A DNA stretch of 64,000 nucleotides from Cellulomonas pakistanensis (GTDB lineage: Bacteria > Actinomycetota > Actinomycetes > Actinomycetales > Cellulomonadaceae), in assembly GCF_016862755.1 (NCBI RefSeq), contig NZ_BONO01000022.1:16055-80054 (forward strand), written 5' to 3'. A model generated the notes under the pieces. The model had not been told where the DNA came from, ran no database searches, and worked only from the letters and a program-made list of their open reading frames with translations. Within the stretch, counting starts at the first letter, position 1, and each line of letters begins with the position of its first letter. Below are positions 43,358 through 51,236 of this stretch, in pieces. Both the position numbers and the translations under genes were made by a program.

Positions 43358-43702
43358 GTGACGAGACGCGCACCGGCCCTCCGGGCAGCGGGCCTGGTCG
43401 TCCCGCTGCTCCTCGTGGTCGCGGGCTGCGGTCTCCTCGAGCGCGCTCCCGACCTGGCGCGGATCGTCAACGAGTCGGACGACGACGTCGTCGTCCACCG
43501 GATCGAGCCGGAGGACAGGTACAGCGCCCTCGTCGAGGCCGGAGGGTCGGGGGCGTTCCCGCTCGACGAGTGCACCGGCGAGCGGATCGTCGTGGAGACG
43601 ACGGACGGCGCGGAGCTGGCGACGTTCGACGAGCCGCTCTGCCCTCGGTCGAGGATCGTCATCGATGCCGACTCGGAGGTCACCTACGACAAGCACGGGT
43701 GA
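43358..43702 (+). CDS. Hypothetical small lipoprotein
   Basis: 114 aa from GTG with AAGGAAGGCGGGGAG upstream. Signal RAAGLVVPLLLVVAGCGLL with lipobox VAGC at about residue 26. The mature part (~88 residues) is acidic and beta-rich: ARIVNESDDDVVVHRIEPEDRYSALVEAG, CTGERIVVETTDGAELATFDEPLCP, with two Cys. Family not recognised; resembles small secreted beta-sandwich proteins. Confidence 0.75.
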   Translation: MTRRAPALRAAGLVVPLLLVVAGCGLLERAPDLARIVNESDDDVVVHRIEPEDRYSALVEAGGSGAFPLDECTGERIVVETTDGAELATFDEPLCPRSRIVIDADSEVTYDKHG

Positions 43703-43738
43703 CGGGCCAGGGTCCTCGCGCCGCCGCGGGGTCGGGCC

Positions 43739-44905
43739 TCAGCCGCGTAGCGCGCGGTCCAGGTCCCGCCAGAGGTCCTCGACGTCCTCGATGCCGACCG
43801 AGAGCCGCAGCAGGTCCTCGGGCACCGTCGGCGACTCCGTGGCGAACCGGCGGCGGCGCTCGATGCTCGACTCCACGCCGCCCAGGCTGGTCGCCGGGAC
43901 CCACAGCCGCAGCGCGGCCACGAGCCGGTCGGCACCCTCGGCGCCACCGGCGGGCCGCAGGCCGATGATCGAGCCGTAGCCGGCCATCTGGGCCGTCGCC
44001 CGCTCGTGGCCGGGGTCGCCGGGCAGCCCGGGGTGCCGGACCTCCACCACGCCGGGGTGCGCGGCGAGCCGCTGCGCCAGGTCGAGCGCGGTGCGCTGCG
44101 AGCGCTCGACCCGCAGGGCCAGCGTCCGCATGCCGCGCAGCGCCAGGTACACCTCGAACGGGCCGGCGAGCGCGCCGTGCACCGTCCGGTAGCCGTGCAG
44201 CTGCTCGCGCAGGGCGGCGTCGTCCGTGAGCACCGCGCCGAGCACGACGTCGCTGTGGCCGGCGAGGTACTTGGTCACGGAGTGCACGACGACGTCCGCG
44301 CCGTGCTCCAGCGGGCGCTGCACCAGCGGGGTCGCGAACGTGTTGTCCACGGCGACCAGCGCGCCCGCCGCGTGCCCGGCCGCGACCAGCGCGGGCAGGT
44401 CGGCGACCTCGAGCATCGGGTTGGTGGGCGACTCGACCCAGAGCATCGACGTGGCGCGGCCGGTGGGGGACGCGGCCGGGTCGAGCGCGGCGACCACGGC
44501 GTCCGTGTCCGCGATGTCGACCTGCTCGACCTCGACGTCCGAGCGGCCCGCCAGGTCGCGGGCGTAGCCCAGGGTCACCTGGTAGGCGTGCCGGGGGAGC
44601 ACGAGCCGGCCGCCGTGCGGCACCAGCGACAGCGCGGCGGCGATCGCCGCCATGCCCGAGCCGAGCACGAGCGCCGGGTGCGCCGAGCCCTCCAGCGCGC
44701 CGAGCGTCGCCTCGAAGGGGCCCCAGGTCTCGGTGTCGGCGCGGGCGTACATCATCTCGCCCGGCTGCGGCACGCCCTGCGACACGTAGGTCGAGGACAG
44801 CACCACCGGCTCGTTGACGGGCGCGCCCTGCGTGCGGGCGGGGCGGCCCGCCGTCACGGCGAGGGTCTCGCGGGACAGGTCGGCGTCGTGCTCGCGCTGG
44901 GTCAC
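43739..44905 (-). CDS. metB: Cystathionine gamma-synthase/Cys-Met metabolism PLP enzyme
   Basis: 388 aa fold type I PLP enzyme. [93 protein letters not shown] (Lys in SVTKY binds PLP), and the C-terminal [21 protein letters not shown]. Actinobacterial trans-sulfuration synthases and lyases are hard to distinguish; cystathionine gamma-synthase is the common annotation. GTG 7 nt after TAGCCT (44913-44918 on the complement). Divergent from ddl. Confidence 0.85.
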   Translation of the reverse strand: MTQREHDADLSRETLAVTAGRPARTQGAPVNEPVVLSSTYVSQGVPQPGEMMYARADTETWGPFEATLGALEGSAHPALVLGSGMAAIAAALSLVPHGGRLVLPRHAYQVTLGYARDLAGRSDVEVEQVDIADTDAVVAALDPAASPTGRATSMLWVESPTNPMLEVADLPALVAAGHAAGALVAVDNTFATPLVQRPLEHGADVVVHSVTKYLAGHSDVVLGAVLTDDAALREQLHGYRTVHGALAGPFEVYLALRGMRTLALRVERSQRTALDLAQRLAAHPGVVEVRHPGLPGDPGHERATAQMAGYGSIIGLRPAGGAEGADRLVAALRLWVPATSLGGVESSIERRRRFATESPTVPEDLLRLSVGIEDVEDLWRDLDRALRG

Positions 44906-44973
44906 GGGCCGCAGGCTACGCGCACGCGCGCCGCGCGCGGGCCGCGTCCCACCCAGCGGCTAGGGTGACCGCG

Positions 44974-46128
44974 ATGTCCAGCCTCCCTGCGCCCGCGTCC
45001 GGGCCCGCCGCGTCCGACTCCAGCCGCCCCCGGGTGCTCGTGCTGTTCGGGGGGCGCTCCAGCGAGCACGCCATCTCGTGCGCCACCGCCGGGGCGGTGC
45101 TGCGGGCGATCGACCGCGAGCGGTACGACGTGCTGCCGATCGGCATCACCCCGCGGGGCCGGTGGGTGCGCGTCGCCGACGACCCCGACCGCTGGGCGAT
45201 CGTCGACGGCCGGCTGCCCGAGGTCGAGGACGTCCCCGAGCAGGTGCTGCTGCCGCAGGAGGTCGGCACGCGGGAGCTGCAGGTCATCGAGCCGGGCTCG
45301 CCCGCCGTCGACCTCGGCGCCGTCGACGTCGTGCTGCCGCTGCTGCACGGGCCGTTCGGCGAGGACGGGACCCTGCAGGGCATGCTCGAGCTCGCGGACG
45401 TCCGGTACGTCGGCGCCGGCGTGCTCGCGTCCGCCGTCGGCATGGACAAGCACTTCATGAAGGTCGTCCTCGCCGGCGCCGGGCTGCCCGTCGGCCCGTT
45501 CGTCACCCTGCGCGGCGACGACTACGAGACCGACCGGGACGGCGTCCGGGCCCAGATCGCGGCGCTCGGGCTGCCGCTGTTCGTCAAGCCCGCCCGCGCG
45601 GGGTCGAGCATCGGCATCACCCGCGTCGTCGACCCCGCGGACCTGCCGGCCGCGGTCGCCGAGGCGCAGCGGCACGACCCCAAGGTCGTGGTCGAGGCCG
45701 GCATCGTGGGCCGCGAGATCGAGTGCGCCGTCCTCGGCGGGCGCGGCGGCGCGCGGCCCCGGGCGTCCCTGCCGGGCGAGATCGTCGTCACCGACGCCGC
45801 CCACGGGTTCTACGACTTCGAGGCCAAGTACCTCGACGAGGCCGCGGTCCAGCTGTCCTGCCCGGCCGACCTGCCCGACGACGTCACCGCCCGGGTGCGG
45901 GACGTCGCGGTCCGGACGTTCGAGGCCGTCGACGGCGAGGGGCTCGGGCGGGTCGACGTGTTCGTCACGCCCGGCGGCGAGGTGGTCGTGAACGAGATCA
46001 ACACCATGCCGGGGTTCACGCCGTTCTCCATGTACCCGCGGATGTGGCAGGAGAGCGGGCTGTCCTACCCCGACCTGCTGGACGAGCTGCTGCAGCTCGC
46101 GCTCGAGCGGCCGACCGGCCTGCGCTGA
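44974..46128 (+). CDS. ddl: D-alanine--D-alanine ligase
   Basis: 384 aa ATP-grasp enzyme. Substrate and ATP motifs: LFGGRSSEHAISCATAG, HGPFGEDGTLQGMLELADVRYVGAGVLASAVGMDKHFMK, LFVKPARAGSSIGITRV and VVNEINTMPGFTPFSMYPRMW. Makes the D-Ala-D-Ala dipeptide for peptidoglycan. ATG chosen (MSSLPAP) because it lies 7 nt after TAGGGT (44961-44966). The Phe after EDG/H-loop region does not suggest a D-Lac variant; type cannot be settled by eye. Confidence 0.95.
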   Translation: MSSLPAPASGPAASDSSRPRVLVLFGGRSSEHAISCATAGAVLRAIDRERYDVLPIGITPRGRWVRVADDPDRWAIVDGRLPEVEDVPEQVLLPQEVGTRELQVIEPGSPAVDLGAVDVVLPLLHGPFGEDGTLQGMLELADVRYVGAGVLASAVGMDKHFMKVVLAGAGLPVGPFVTLRGDDYETDRDGVRAQIAALGLPLFVKPARAGSSIGITRVVDPADLPAAVAEAQRHDPKVVVEAGIVGREIECAVLGGRGGARPRASLPGEIVVTDAAHGFYDFEAKYLDEAAVQLSCPADLPDDVTARVRDVAVRTFEAVDGEGLGRVDVFVTPGGEVVVNEINTMPGFTPFSMYPRMWQESGLSYPDLLDELLQLALERPTGLR

Positions 46129-46160
46129 GCGGCGCGGGGGCCGTGCGTCCCCCGGCGGGC

Positions 46161-46769
46161 TCAGAGGCAGGAGCGGGTCGCCTCGACCTGGGCGATCGCC
46201 GGGCTGAGCGCGTCGAGGAACGACGTCGACCGCTCCGCGACCACCGCGGCGGGGACGTGCACCTCGACCGCGGGGTCGCGGCCGTAGGTGACGAAGGTCC
46301 AGTCGGAGGAGCCCGGCTCCGCGAGGGGGTCGGCGGGCTCCGTCGCCGTCGCCGGGGCGGAGGGGTCGGCGGTCGCCGCGGCCAGGGCGCCCGGGTCGGC
46401 GTCCTCGGCGTCGGCCGGCTCGGCGTCGGCGCGGACGAGCCAGTCGATGCTGGTGCCGGCGGCCGTCTCCATCGTCACGCACTGCTCGGTGGTCGGGCCG
46501 GGGACCTCGACGCCGCAGCGCAGCGTCACGGGATCGGCGCCCTCGCCCCAGGCCCAGGTGGCCTGGCTGGTCGTGCGGCGCTCGTCCAGGCCGTCGCCGA
46601 GCGACTCGGGCAGGGCGAGGACCACGCGCGCACAGGCGGGGTTCGCGGCGTCCGGCGCCACGGCGACGCCGACGGTCGACGCGCAGCCCCCGAGCAGCGG
46701 GGCGGCGGCGAGCGCCAGGCCGGCCGACGTCAGGGCGGTGCGGGACGGGCGTCGGCGGGGGAGGCTCAC
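46161..46769 (-). CDS. DUF3515 family lipoprotein
   Basis: 202 aa. Signal peptide LTSAGLALAAAPLLGGCAS with lipobox LGGC, then VAVAPDAANPACARVVLALPESLGDGLDERRTTSQATWAWGEGADPVTLRCGVEVPGPT, the DUF3515 signature with conserved cysteines, an Ala/Asp/Pro linker and a second lobe. Function unknown; the gene is typically found between ddl and thiL in actinobacteria, exactly as here. GTG six nt after TACCGT. Confidence 0.9.
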   Translation of the reverse strand: MSLPRRRPSRTALTSAGLALAAAPLLGGCASTVGVAVAPDAANPACARVVLALPESLGDGLDERRTTSQATWAWGEGADPVTLRCGVEVPGPTTEQCVTMETAAGTSIDWLVRADAEPADAEDADPGALAAATADPSAPATATEPADPLAEPGSSDWTFVTYGRDPAVEVHVPAAVVAERSTSFLDALSPAIAQVEATRSCL

Positions 46770-46867
46770 CGGGCCACGGTAACCCGACGTCCCCGGTGGC
46801 CCGAACCGCGTGGTCGCGCCGACGGCCGGGGCGGTCGGGGCCGGCCGCGGCCGCTACCGTGGCGCGC

Positions 46868-47878
46868 GTGACCGACCGCGCCCCCGACCTGCCCGACGCC
46901 GCCGGACCCGTCGTGGCCGACCTGACGGAGGACGGGCTGCTCGCCCGGATCTTCCCGCACCTGCCCGCCGGCGACCGCACCCTCCTCGGGCCCGGGGACG
47001 ACGCCGCGGTCCTGGCGGCGCCGGACGGGCGGTACGTGGTGTCGACCGACGTGCTCGTCGAGGGGCGGCACTTCCGGCGCGACTGGTCCACCGGCGAGGA
47101 CGTCGGGTGGCGCGCCGCGATGCAGAACCTGGCGGACGTCGCCGCGATGGGCGCGCGGCCGACCGCGATCGTGGTCTCGCTCGTCGTCCCAGGCGACCTG
47201 CCGGTGGCGTGGGTCGAGGGCCTCGCGCGCGGCCTCGGCGGGGCGTGCCGGACCGTCGGCGCGGGCGTGGTCGGGGGCGACCTGTCCGGCGGCGACGCCG
47301 TGGTCGTGGCGGTCACCGTGCACGGCGACCTCGGCGGGGTCGACCCGGTGCTGCGGTCCGGCGCGCGCCCGGGGGACGTCGTCGCGCTCGCGGGGACCGT
47401 GGGCCGGTCGGCGGCGGGCCTGGCGATGCTCGACGCCGGGCGCGCGGACGCCGACCCGGCCGTCGTGGCCGTGCACCGGCGGCCGCAGCCCCCGCTCGCC
47501 TCGGGGCCCGCCGCCGCGGCGGCCGGGGCTACGGCGATGATGGACGTGTCGGACGGCCTGCTGCGGGACGGCGAGCGGCTCGCGACCGCCAGCGGCGTCG
47601 TGCTCGACCTCGGGGCGCCGGCGCAGGTGCTCGCGGACGACCTCGCGGCGCTGGCCGCCGCCGCGGACGCCGTCGGCGGCGACGGCGTGGCGTGGGCGCT
47701 CGGCGGCGGCGAGGACCACGGCCTCCTCGCGACCTTCCCCGCGGGGGCGGCGCTGCCGGCCGGGTTCCGGCGGATCGGCGCGGTGCGCGAGGCGGACGCC
47801 GGCGCGGGCGCGGGCAGCGTGCTGGTGGACGGCGCGCGGCCGACGACGACCACCGGGTGGGAGCACTTCGGGCGGTAG
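46868..47878 (+). CDS. thiL: Thiamine-monophosphate kinase
   Basis: 336 aa PurM-like kinase. GPGDDAAVL, STDVLVEGRHFRRDWSTGEDVGWRAAMQNLADVAAMGARP, VGGDLSGGDAVVVAVTVHG and MMDVSDGLLRDGERLA are the ThiL Mg-ATP and TMP motifs. Converts thiamine phosphate to TPP, the ligand of the riboswitch at 8.4 kb. GTG lies 7 nt after TACCGT (46855-46860). Confidence 0.95.
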   Translation: MTDRAPDLPDAAGPVVADLTEDGLLARIFPHLPAGDRTLLGPGDDAAVLAAPDGRYVVSTDVLVEGRHFRRDWSTGEDVGWRAAMQNLADVAAMGARPTAIVVSLVVPGDLPVAWVEGLARGLGGACRTVGAGVVGGDLSGGDAVVVAVTVHGDLGGVDPVLRSGARPGDVVALAGTVGRSAAGLAMLDAGRADADPAVVAVHRRPQPPLASGPAAAAAGATAMMDVSDGLLRDGERLATASGVVLDLGAPAQVLADDLAALAAAADAVGGDGVAWALGGGEDHGLLATFPAGAALPAGFRRIGAVREADAGAGAGSVLVDGARPTTTTGWEHFGR

Positions 47879-47917
47879 GCGTCCGCCGGGGCGGGCGACG
47901 GGCGCGGAGCCCGCCCG

Positions 47918-48184
47918 TCAGTGCGGGCGGTAGGCGTCGCGGCGGTGCTCCACGTTCAGCACCACGACGACGCCGGCGTCCTCGTCGACGGTGTACAGGA
48001 TCCGGTACGCACCACGCCGGGCGGAGAGCACGTCGTCCAGCGGCGGGCGCAGCCGCTTGCCGACCCGGTACGGGTTCTCCCGCAGCGGCCCGTAGACGAG
48101 CTCGAGCGCGGCCGTCGCGGCGTGCTCGGGGAGCCGGTCGAGCGCTCGCCTGCTGGTGGGCACCCACCCCACCCGGTAGCTCAC
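47918..48184 (-). CDS. Type II toxin, RelE/ParE family
   Basis: 88 aa from GTG at 48184, overlapping the antitoxin stop by 4 bp. RelE/ParE fold: RALDRLPEHAATAALELVYGPLRENPYRVGKRLRPPLDDVLSARRGAYRILYTVDEDAGVVVVLNVEHRRDAYR. The C-terminal HRRDAYR and the RGAYRILYTVD strand match RelE-type ribosome-dependent mRNA interferases more than ParE gyrase poisons. Whether active is unknown. Confidence 0.9.
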   Translation of the reverse strand: MSYRVGWVPTSRRALDRLPEHAATAALELVYGPLRENPYRVGKRLRPPLDDVLSARRGAYRILYTVDEDAGVVVVLNVEHRRDAYRPH

Positions 48185-48456
48185 GGAGCGTCGGCGTCGG
48201 GACCGGTCCACACGGGGCGGTCGAACGACACCGAGCCGTCGGCCATCTCCCGGTGCGCGTCGCGCAGCTCTCGCACCAGCTGCTCGTCGCGGAGCACGTC
48301 CAGGGTCTCCTCGAGGGCGTCGAGGTCCTCCGCGCTCATGAGCACGAGCTCCCGACGCCCGTTCCGGGTGATCGAGATCCGGTTGTGCGTCCGGACGACG
48401 TCCGCGGCGTACGCGCTGAGGTGGGCCTTCGCGTCCGACAGGGAGGTCTGCTCCAT
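48181..48456 (-). CDS. Type II antitoxin, Phd/YefM family
   Basis: 91 aa. Phd/YefM N-terminal DNA-binding fold SLSDAKAHLSAYAADVVRTHNRISITRNGRRELVLMSAEDLDALEETL, with the NGRREL motif; acidic C-terminal tail should wrap the toxin. Encoded first, toxin second with 4-bp overlap, the common arrangement. ATG follows a TAGTCT -10 (on the complement, CTAGTCT near 48470), so it probably has an autoregulated promoter in the 175-bp gap to the GNAT gene. Confidence 0.9.
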   Translation of the reverse strand: MEQTSLSDAKAHLSAYAADVVRTHNRISITRNGRRELVLMSAEDLDALEETLDVLRDEQLVRELRDAHREMADGSVSFDRPVWTGPDADAP

Positions 48457-48631
48457 GGACCAGGATTCTAGTCTGCGGTCGCGTTCTGCTCCAGGGTCGT
48501 GTGAGAGGGCATGGCCGCACGCTACGGGCGGCGGGCGGCGTGTCAGGTTCCCGGGCCGCGCCGCCTGGGGACGGCGCGCGGCACCCGCCGATGTGGAGGA
48601 CTCGGTGCGCGCTCGTGGTGCGGGCGAGCCG

Positions 48632-49153
48632 TCAGCGGCGGCGGTACCGGACCTCGAGGAGCTCGGCGCCGCCGACGTCCTCGGTCCGCTCGGTGCCGTC
48701 GGGCTGGAAGCCGTGCCGGCGGTAGAAGTGCCGGGCGCGCTCGTTGTCCGCGAACACCCACAGCGTCACCGGCACGCGCGGCGGGACGTCCTGCATCGCG
48801 GTGCGCAGGAGCTCCCGGGCGGCGCCGGAACCCCACATCCCGTGGTCGAGGTAGATCGCGTAGACCTGCAGGGCGGACCGCTCGGCGTCCTCGTCCAGGG
48901 AGGGGCCGAGCGAGATGAACCCGACGACCTCGTCGGTCTCGAGGACGGCCACCCACGCGCGGATCCGGCTGCCGGACGACAGGTCGCGGCGCCACACCTC
49001 GGTCCGCTTCTCGACGTCGAGGGACGAGAGGTAGCTGTCCGGCACGAGGCCGGCGTACGCCTGCTGCCAGGTGCGGACGTGCACCCGGGCGATGCCGGCG
49101 GCGTCCCGGGGCTCGGCGGGCCGGACCGTGTGCTCGCGGCGCTGCTCGCTCAT
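48632..49153 (-). CDS. GNAT family N-acetyltransferase
   Basis: 173 aa. VRPAEPRDAAGIARVHVRTWQQAYAGLVPDSYLSSL is the typical N-terminal motif of a GNAT group close to phosphinothricin/aminoglycoside-type acetyltransferases; acetyl-CoA loop near LDHGMWGSGAARELLRTAM (R/QxxGxG/A variant) and VFADNERARHFYRRHGFQPDGTE. Substrate unknown. ATG 49153 chosen to place the motif at the N-terminus; the upstream in-frame extension overlaps the rpmB terminator. Confidence 0.85.
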   Translation of the reverse strand: MSEQRREHTVRPAEPRDAAGIARVHVRTWQQAYAGLVPDSYLSSLDVEKRTEVWRRDLSSGSRIRAWVAVLETDEVVGFISLGPSLDEDAERSALQVYAIYLDHGMWGSGAARELLRTAMQDVPPRVPVTLWVFADNERARHFYRRHGFQPDGTERTEDVGGAELLEVRYRRR

Positions 49154-49240
49154 GGGCCCAGGGTGCCACACGGCGCGCCGCCGCCACAGGCCGTTCCGGT
49201 CACCCGCCGCGAGCGATCGCGGCAGCCCCCCGGACAGCAC

Positions 49241-49273
49241 GAAGGCCCGCGCGGACGAACCGCACGGGCCTTC
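49241..49273 (-). terminator. Terminator of rpmB
   Basis: GAAGGCCCG (49241-49249) pairs with CGGGCCTTC (49265-49273), with an inner GCGG/CCGC stem and ACGAA loop; begins 12 nt after the rpmB stop on its strand. Confidence 0.8.
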
Positions 49274-49285
49274 GACGTCGCTCGC

Positions 49286-49477
49286 TCAGACGGCGCGCTG
49301 GACCTTGCCCGCCTTGAGGCAGGAGGTGCAGACGTTCAGCCGCTTGGGGGTGCCCGCGACCACCACGCGCACGCGCTGGATGTTCGGGTTCCAGCGGCGC
49401 TTGGTGCGCACGTGCGAGTGCGAGATGCTGTGCCCGAAGCTCGGGCCCTTGGCGCAGACGTCGCAGTTGGCAGCCAC
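49286..49477 (-). CDS. rpmB: 50S ribosomal protein L28
   Basis: 63 aa, with CDVC at 5-8 and CTSC at 50-53 forming the zinc-binding (C+) type. Sequence motifs RRWNPNIQRVRVVVAGTPKRLNVCTSC. GTG (VAANCDVCAKG) follows AGGAGAAG. The leader is about 138 nt long, counting from the promoter at 49623-49652, and contains no hairpin clearly shaped like an r-protein autoregulatory site. Confidence 0.96.
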   Translation of the reverse strand: MAANCDVCAKGPSFGHSISHSHVRTKRRWNPNIQRVRVVVAGTPKRLNVCTSCLKAGKVQRAV

Positions 49478-49622
49478 GGTCTTCTCCTGATCCGGTCATT
49501 GCACGCCGCTCGGGAGGGAGCCCGGGCGGCAAGTCCTGGTTGGTCGGTGGTGCCCGCTCCGGCGGTCCGAGGACCTGTCCGAGGGGCGCACCTGTGCCCG
49601 GCAGTGGCCAGGCAACCGGACA

Positions 49623-49652
49623 AGACTAGCCCACGACCACCGCCACCCTCAA
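49623..49652 (-). promoter_or_regulatory. rpmB promoter
   Basis: On the complement: TTGAGG (-35, 49647-49652) and TAGTCT (-10, 49623-49628) with an 18-bp spacer. The rest of the 316-bp gap before 49794 also holds TAGGGC-like promoter elements of the rightward operon. Confidence 0.6.
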
Positions 49653-49793
49653 AACGACGTCCGTCACACCCCGACGACGGGCCTGCGGGGGCCGCCCCGA
49701 CCTGTGGACCACCGCGGCACCGTGGGCGCCGTGCGGCAGAGTAGGGCGGGACGGGCGCGGGGCCCGGGGACGACGAGAGGACTGCGCGCGGAC

Positions 49794-51236
49794 GTGGCTG
49801 GGCGACTCGAGGACGGCGCGGTGCTGCGCGACTGGCTGGGCCTCGCCCTGCCCGCCCTGGACGTCGCCCGGGAGCGGATCGACGCCGTCAACGTGTTCCC
49901 GGTCCCGGACGGCGACACCGGCACCAACGTGCTGCTGACGGTCCGCGGCGCCGCGGACGAGGTGGCGGCGCTGACGCCCGGGGACGCCGACGGCGCGGCG
50001 GTGCTGCGCGCGGTCGCGCGGGGCGCCCTGCTGTCGGCGCGCGGGAACTCCGGCGTCATCCTCAGCCGCTACCTGGGCGGGCTCGCGGCCGCGGCGCACC
50101 AGGCGCTCCCCGCCGCGCTCGGGGCGGCCGCGGAGGCGGCGCGCGCGGCGGTGCCCGAGCCCGAGGACGGGACGGTGCTCACGGTCGCCGCGGTGGTCGC
50201 CGCTGGGGCGCGCGAGGCAGCGGGGCGGGGAGCGGACGAGGCCGACGCGCTCGCCGCGGGCGTCGCGGCGGGGCGCTCCGACCTCGCCCGGATCAGCGCG
50301 GCCCACCCGGTGCTGCGGTCGGCACGGGTGGTGGACGCGGGGGCCTGCGCGCTGCTGGTGCTGCTCGACGCCCTCGCCGCGGCGCTGGCCGGGCGGCCGG
50401 GCCCGGTGGACGTCGGGTGGCTCGACGCGCACGGCGGCGCAGATGCCGGCATCCGCGCGGGCGGCCCCGGGCACGGCCACCCGGACGGCCTTGGCGAGTC
50501 GCACGACCACCCGCACGACCACCCGCACGACCGCGACGAGCCGCACGACCACCCGCACGACCTCCGCGACGGCCCGCGGCACCCGTCGCCGTCCGCGGGC
50601 GCCGGGTACGAGGTCGTCGCGCTGCTCCGGTGCGCCGACGCCGGCCGGCTCGCCGGGGCGCTGTCCACCGCGCTCCCAGCCGTCGGGGACGCCGTCGCCG
50701 TCGTGGCGGGGGACGGCCTGGTCACGGCGCACGTGCACGCGGTCACCACCGGGGCGGCGGCCGACCTGCTCGCCGGCAGCGGCGCGCGCTGGACGGCCAC
50801 CGTGCGCACGCTGCACGGCGCGGCGCGCCCGGTGGTCGCCTGCACCGCGGACGCCGGCGTGGCCGCCGCGGCGGCGGACGCGGGCGCGGTGGCGGTGCTG
50901 CTGCCGGGCGGTGCGGAGCCGGGGGAGGCCCGCGACGCGGTCCGCCGGGCCGTGGCCGAGGCCCGCGGCCCGGCGGCGGACGCGTCCGCCCCCGTCACGG
51001 TCCTGCCCGGCGACCGCCTCGGCGCGGCCGACCTCGACCCCGCCTGGTCCGTGCCCGGCGGCGCGGCCGACGACGCGGGGGTGCTCGCGGCGCTCGCCGA
51101 CCCGGCCGCGCTCGCCGCCGCGACCCCGCTCGCCGCCCTGCCCGCGCCCGCCGCCGCGACCTCAGCCGTCCCGCCGGCACCCACCGTCCCGGCGACCCCC
51201 ACCGTCCCCGCCCGCCCCTCGGAGGTGCTCCCGTGA
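49794..51236 (+). CDS. DhaL/DAK2 domain protein (YloV/FakA-like kinase) with His-rich loop
   Basis: 480 aa. DhaL ATP-binding domain (~1-200) with NVFPVPDGDTGTNVLLT (Mg-binding aspartates), SARGNSGVILSRYLGG and VDAGACALLVLLDAL. The C-terminal half resembles the DegV-related domain of FakA/YloV, which phosphorylates fatty acids bound by DegV proteins. Residues 237-256 are HDHPHDHPHDRDEPHDHPHD, encoded by 12-bp repeats, in the linker between domains. GTG 49794; coupled to recG by 4 bp. Dihydroxyacetone kinase is a less likely name. Confidence 0.85.
   Translation: MAGRLEDGAVLRDWLGLALPALDVARERIDAVNVFPVPDGDTGTNVLLTVRGAADEVAALTPGDADGAAVLRAVARGALLSARGNSGVILSRYLGGLAAAAHQALPAALGAAAEAARAAVPEPEDGTVLTVAAVVAAGAREAAGRGADEADALAAGVAAGRSDLARISAAHPVLRSARVVDAGACALLVLLDALAAALAGRPGPVDVGWLDAHGGADAGIRAGGPGHGHPDGLGESHDHPHDHPHDRDEPHDHPHDLRDGPRHPSPSAGAGYEVVALLRCADAGRLAGALSTALPAVGDAVAVVAGDGLVTAHVHAVTTGAAADLLAGSGARWTATVRTLHGAARPVVACTADAGVAAAAADAGAVAVLLPGGAEPGEARDAVRRAVAEARGPAADASAPVTVLPGDRLGAADLDPAWSVPGGAADDAGVLAALADPAALAAATPLAALPAPAAATSAVPPAPTVPATPTVPARPSEVLP

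Noticed and set aside
49794..51236. Dihydroxyacetone kinase subunit DhaL
   Set aside because: The long C-terminal domain and the genomic position beside recG fit FakA/YloV-type proteins better.
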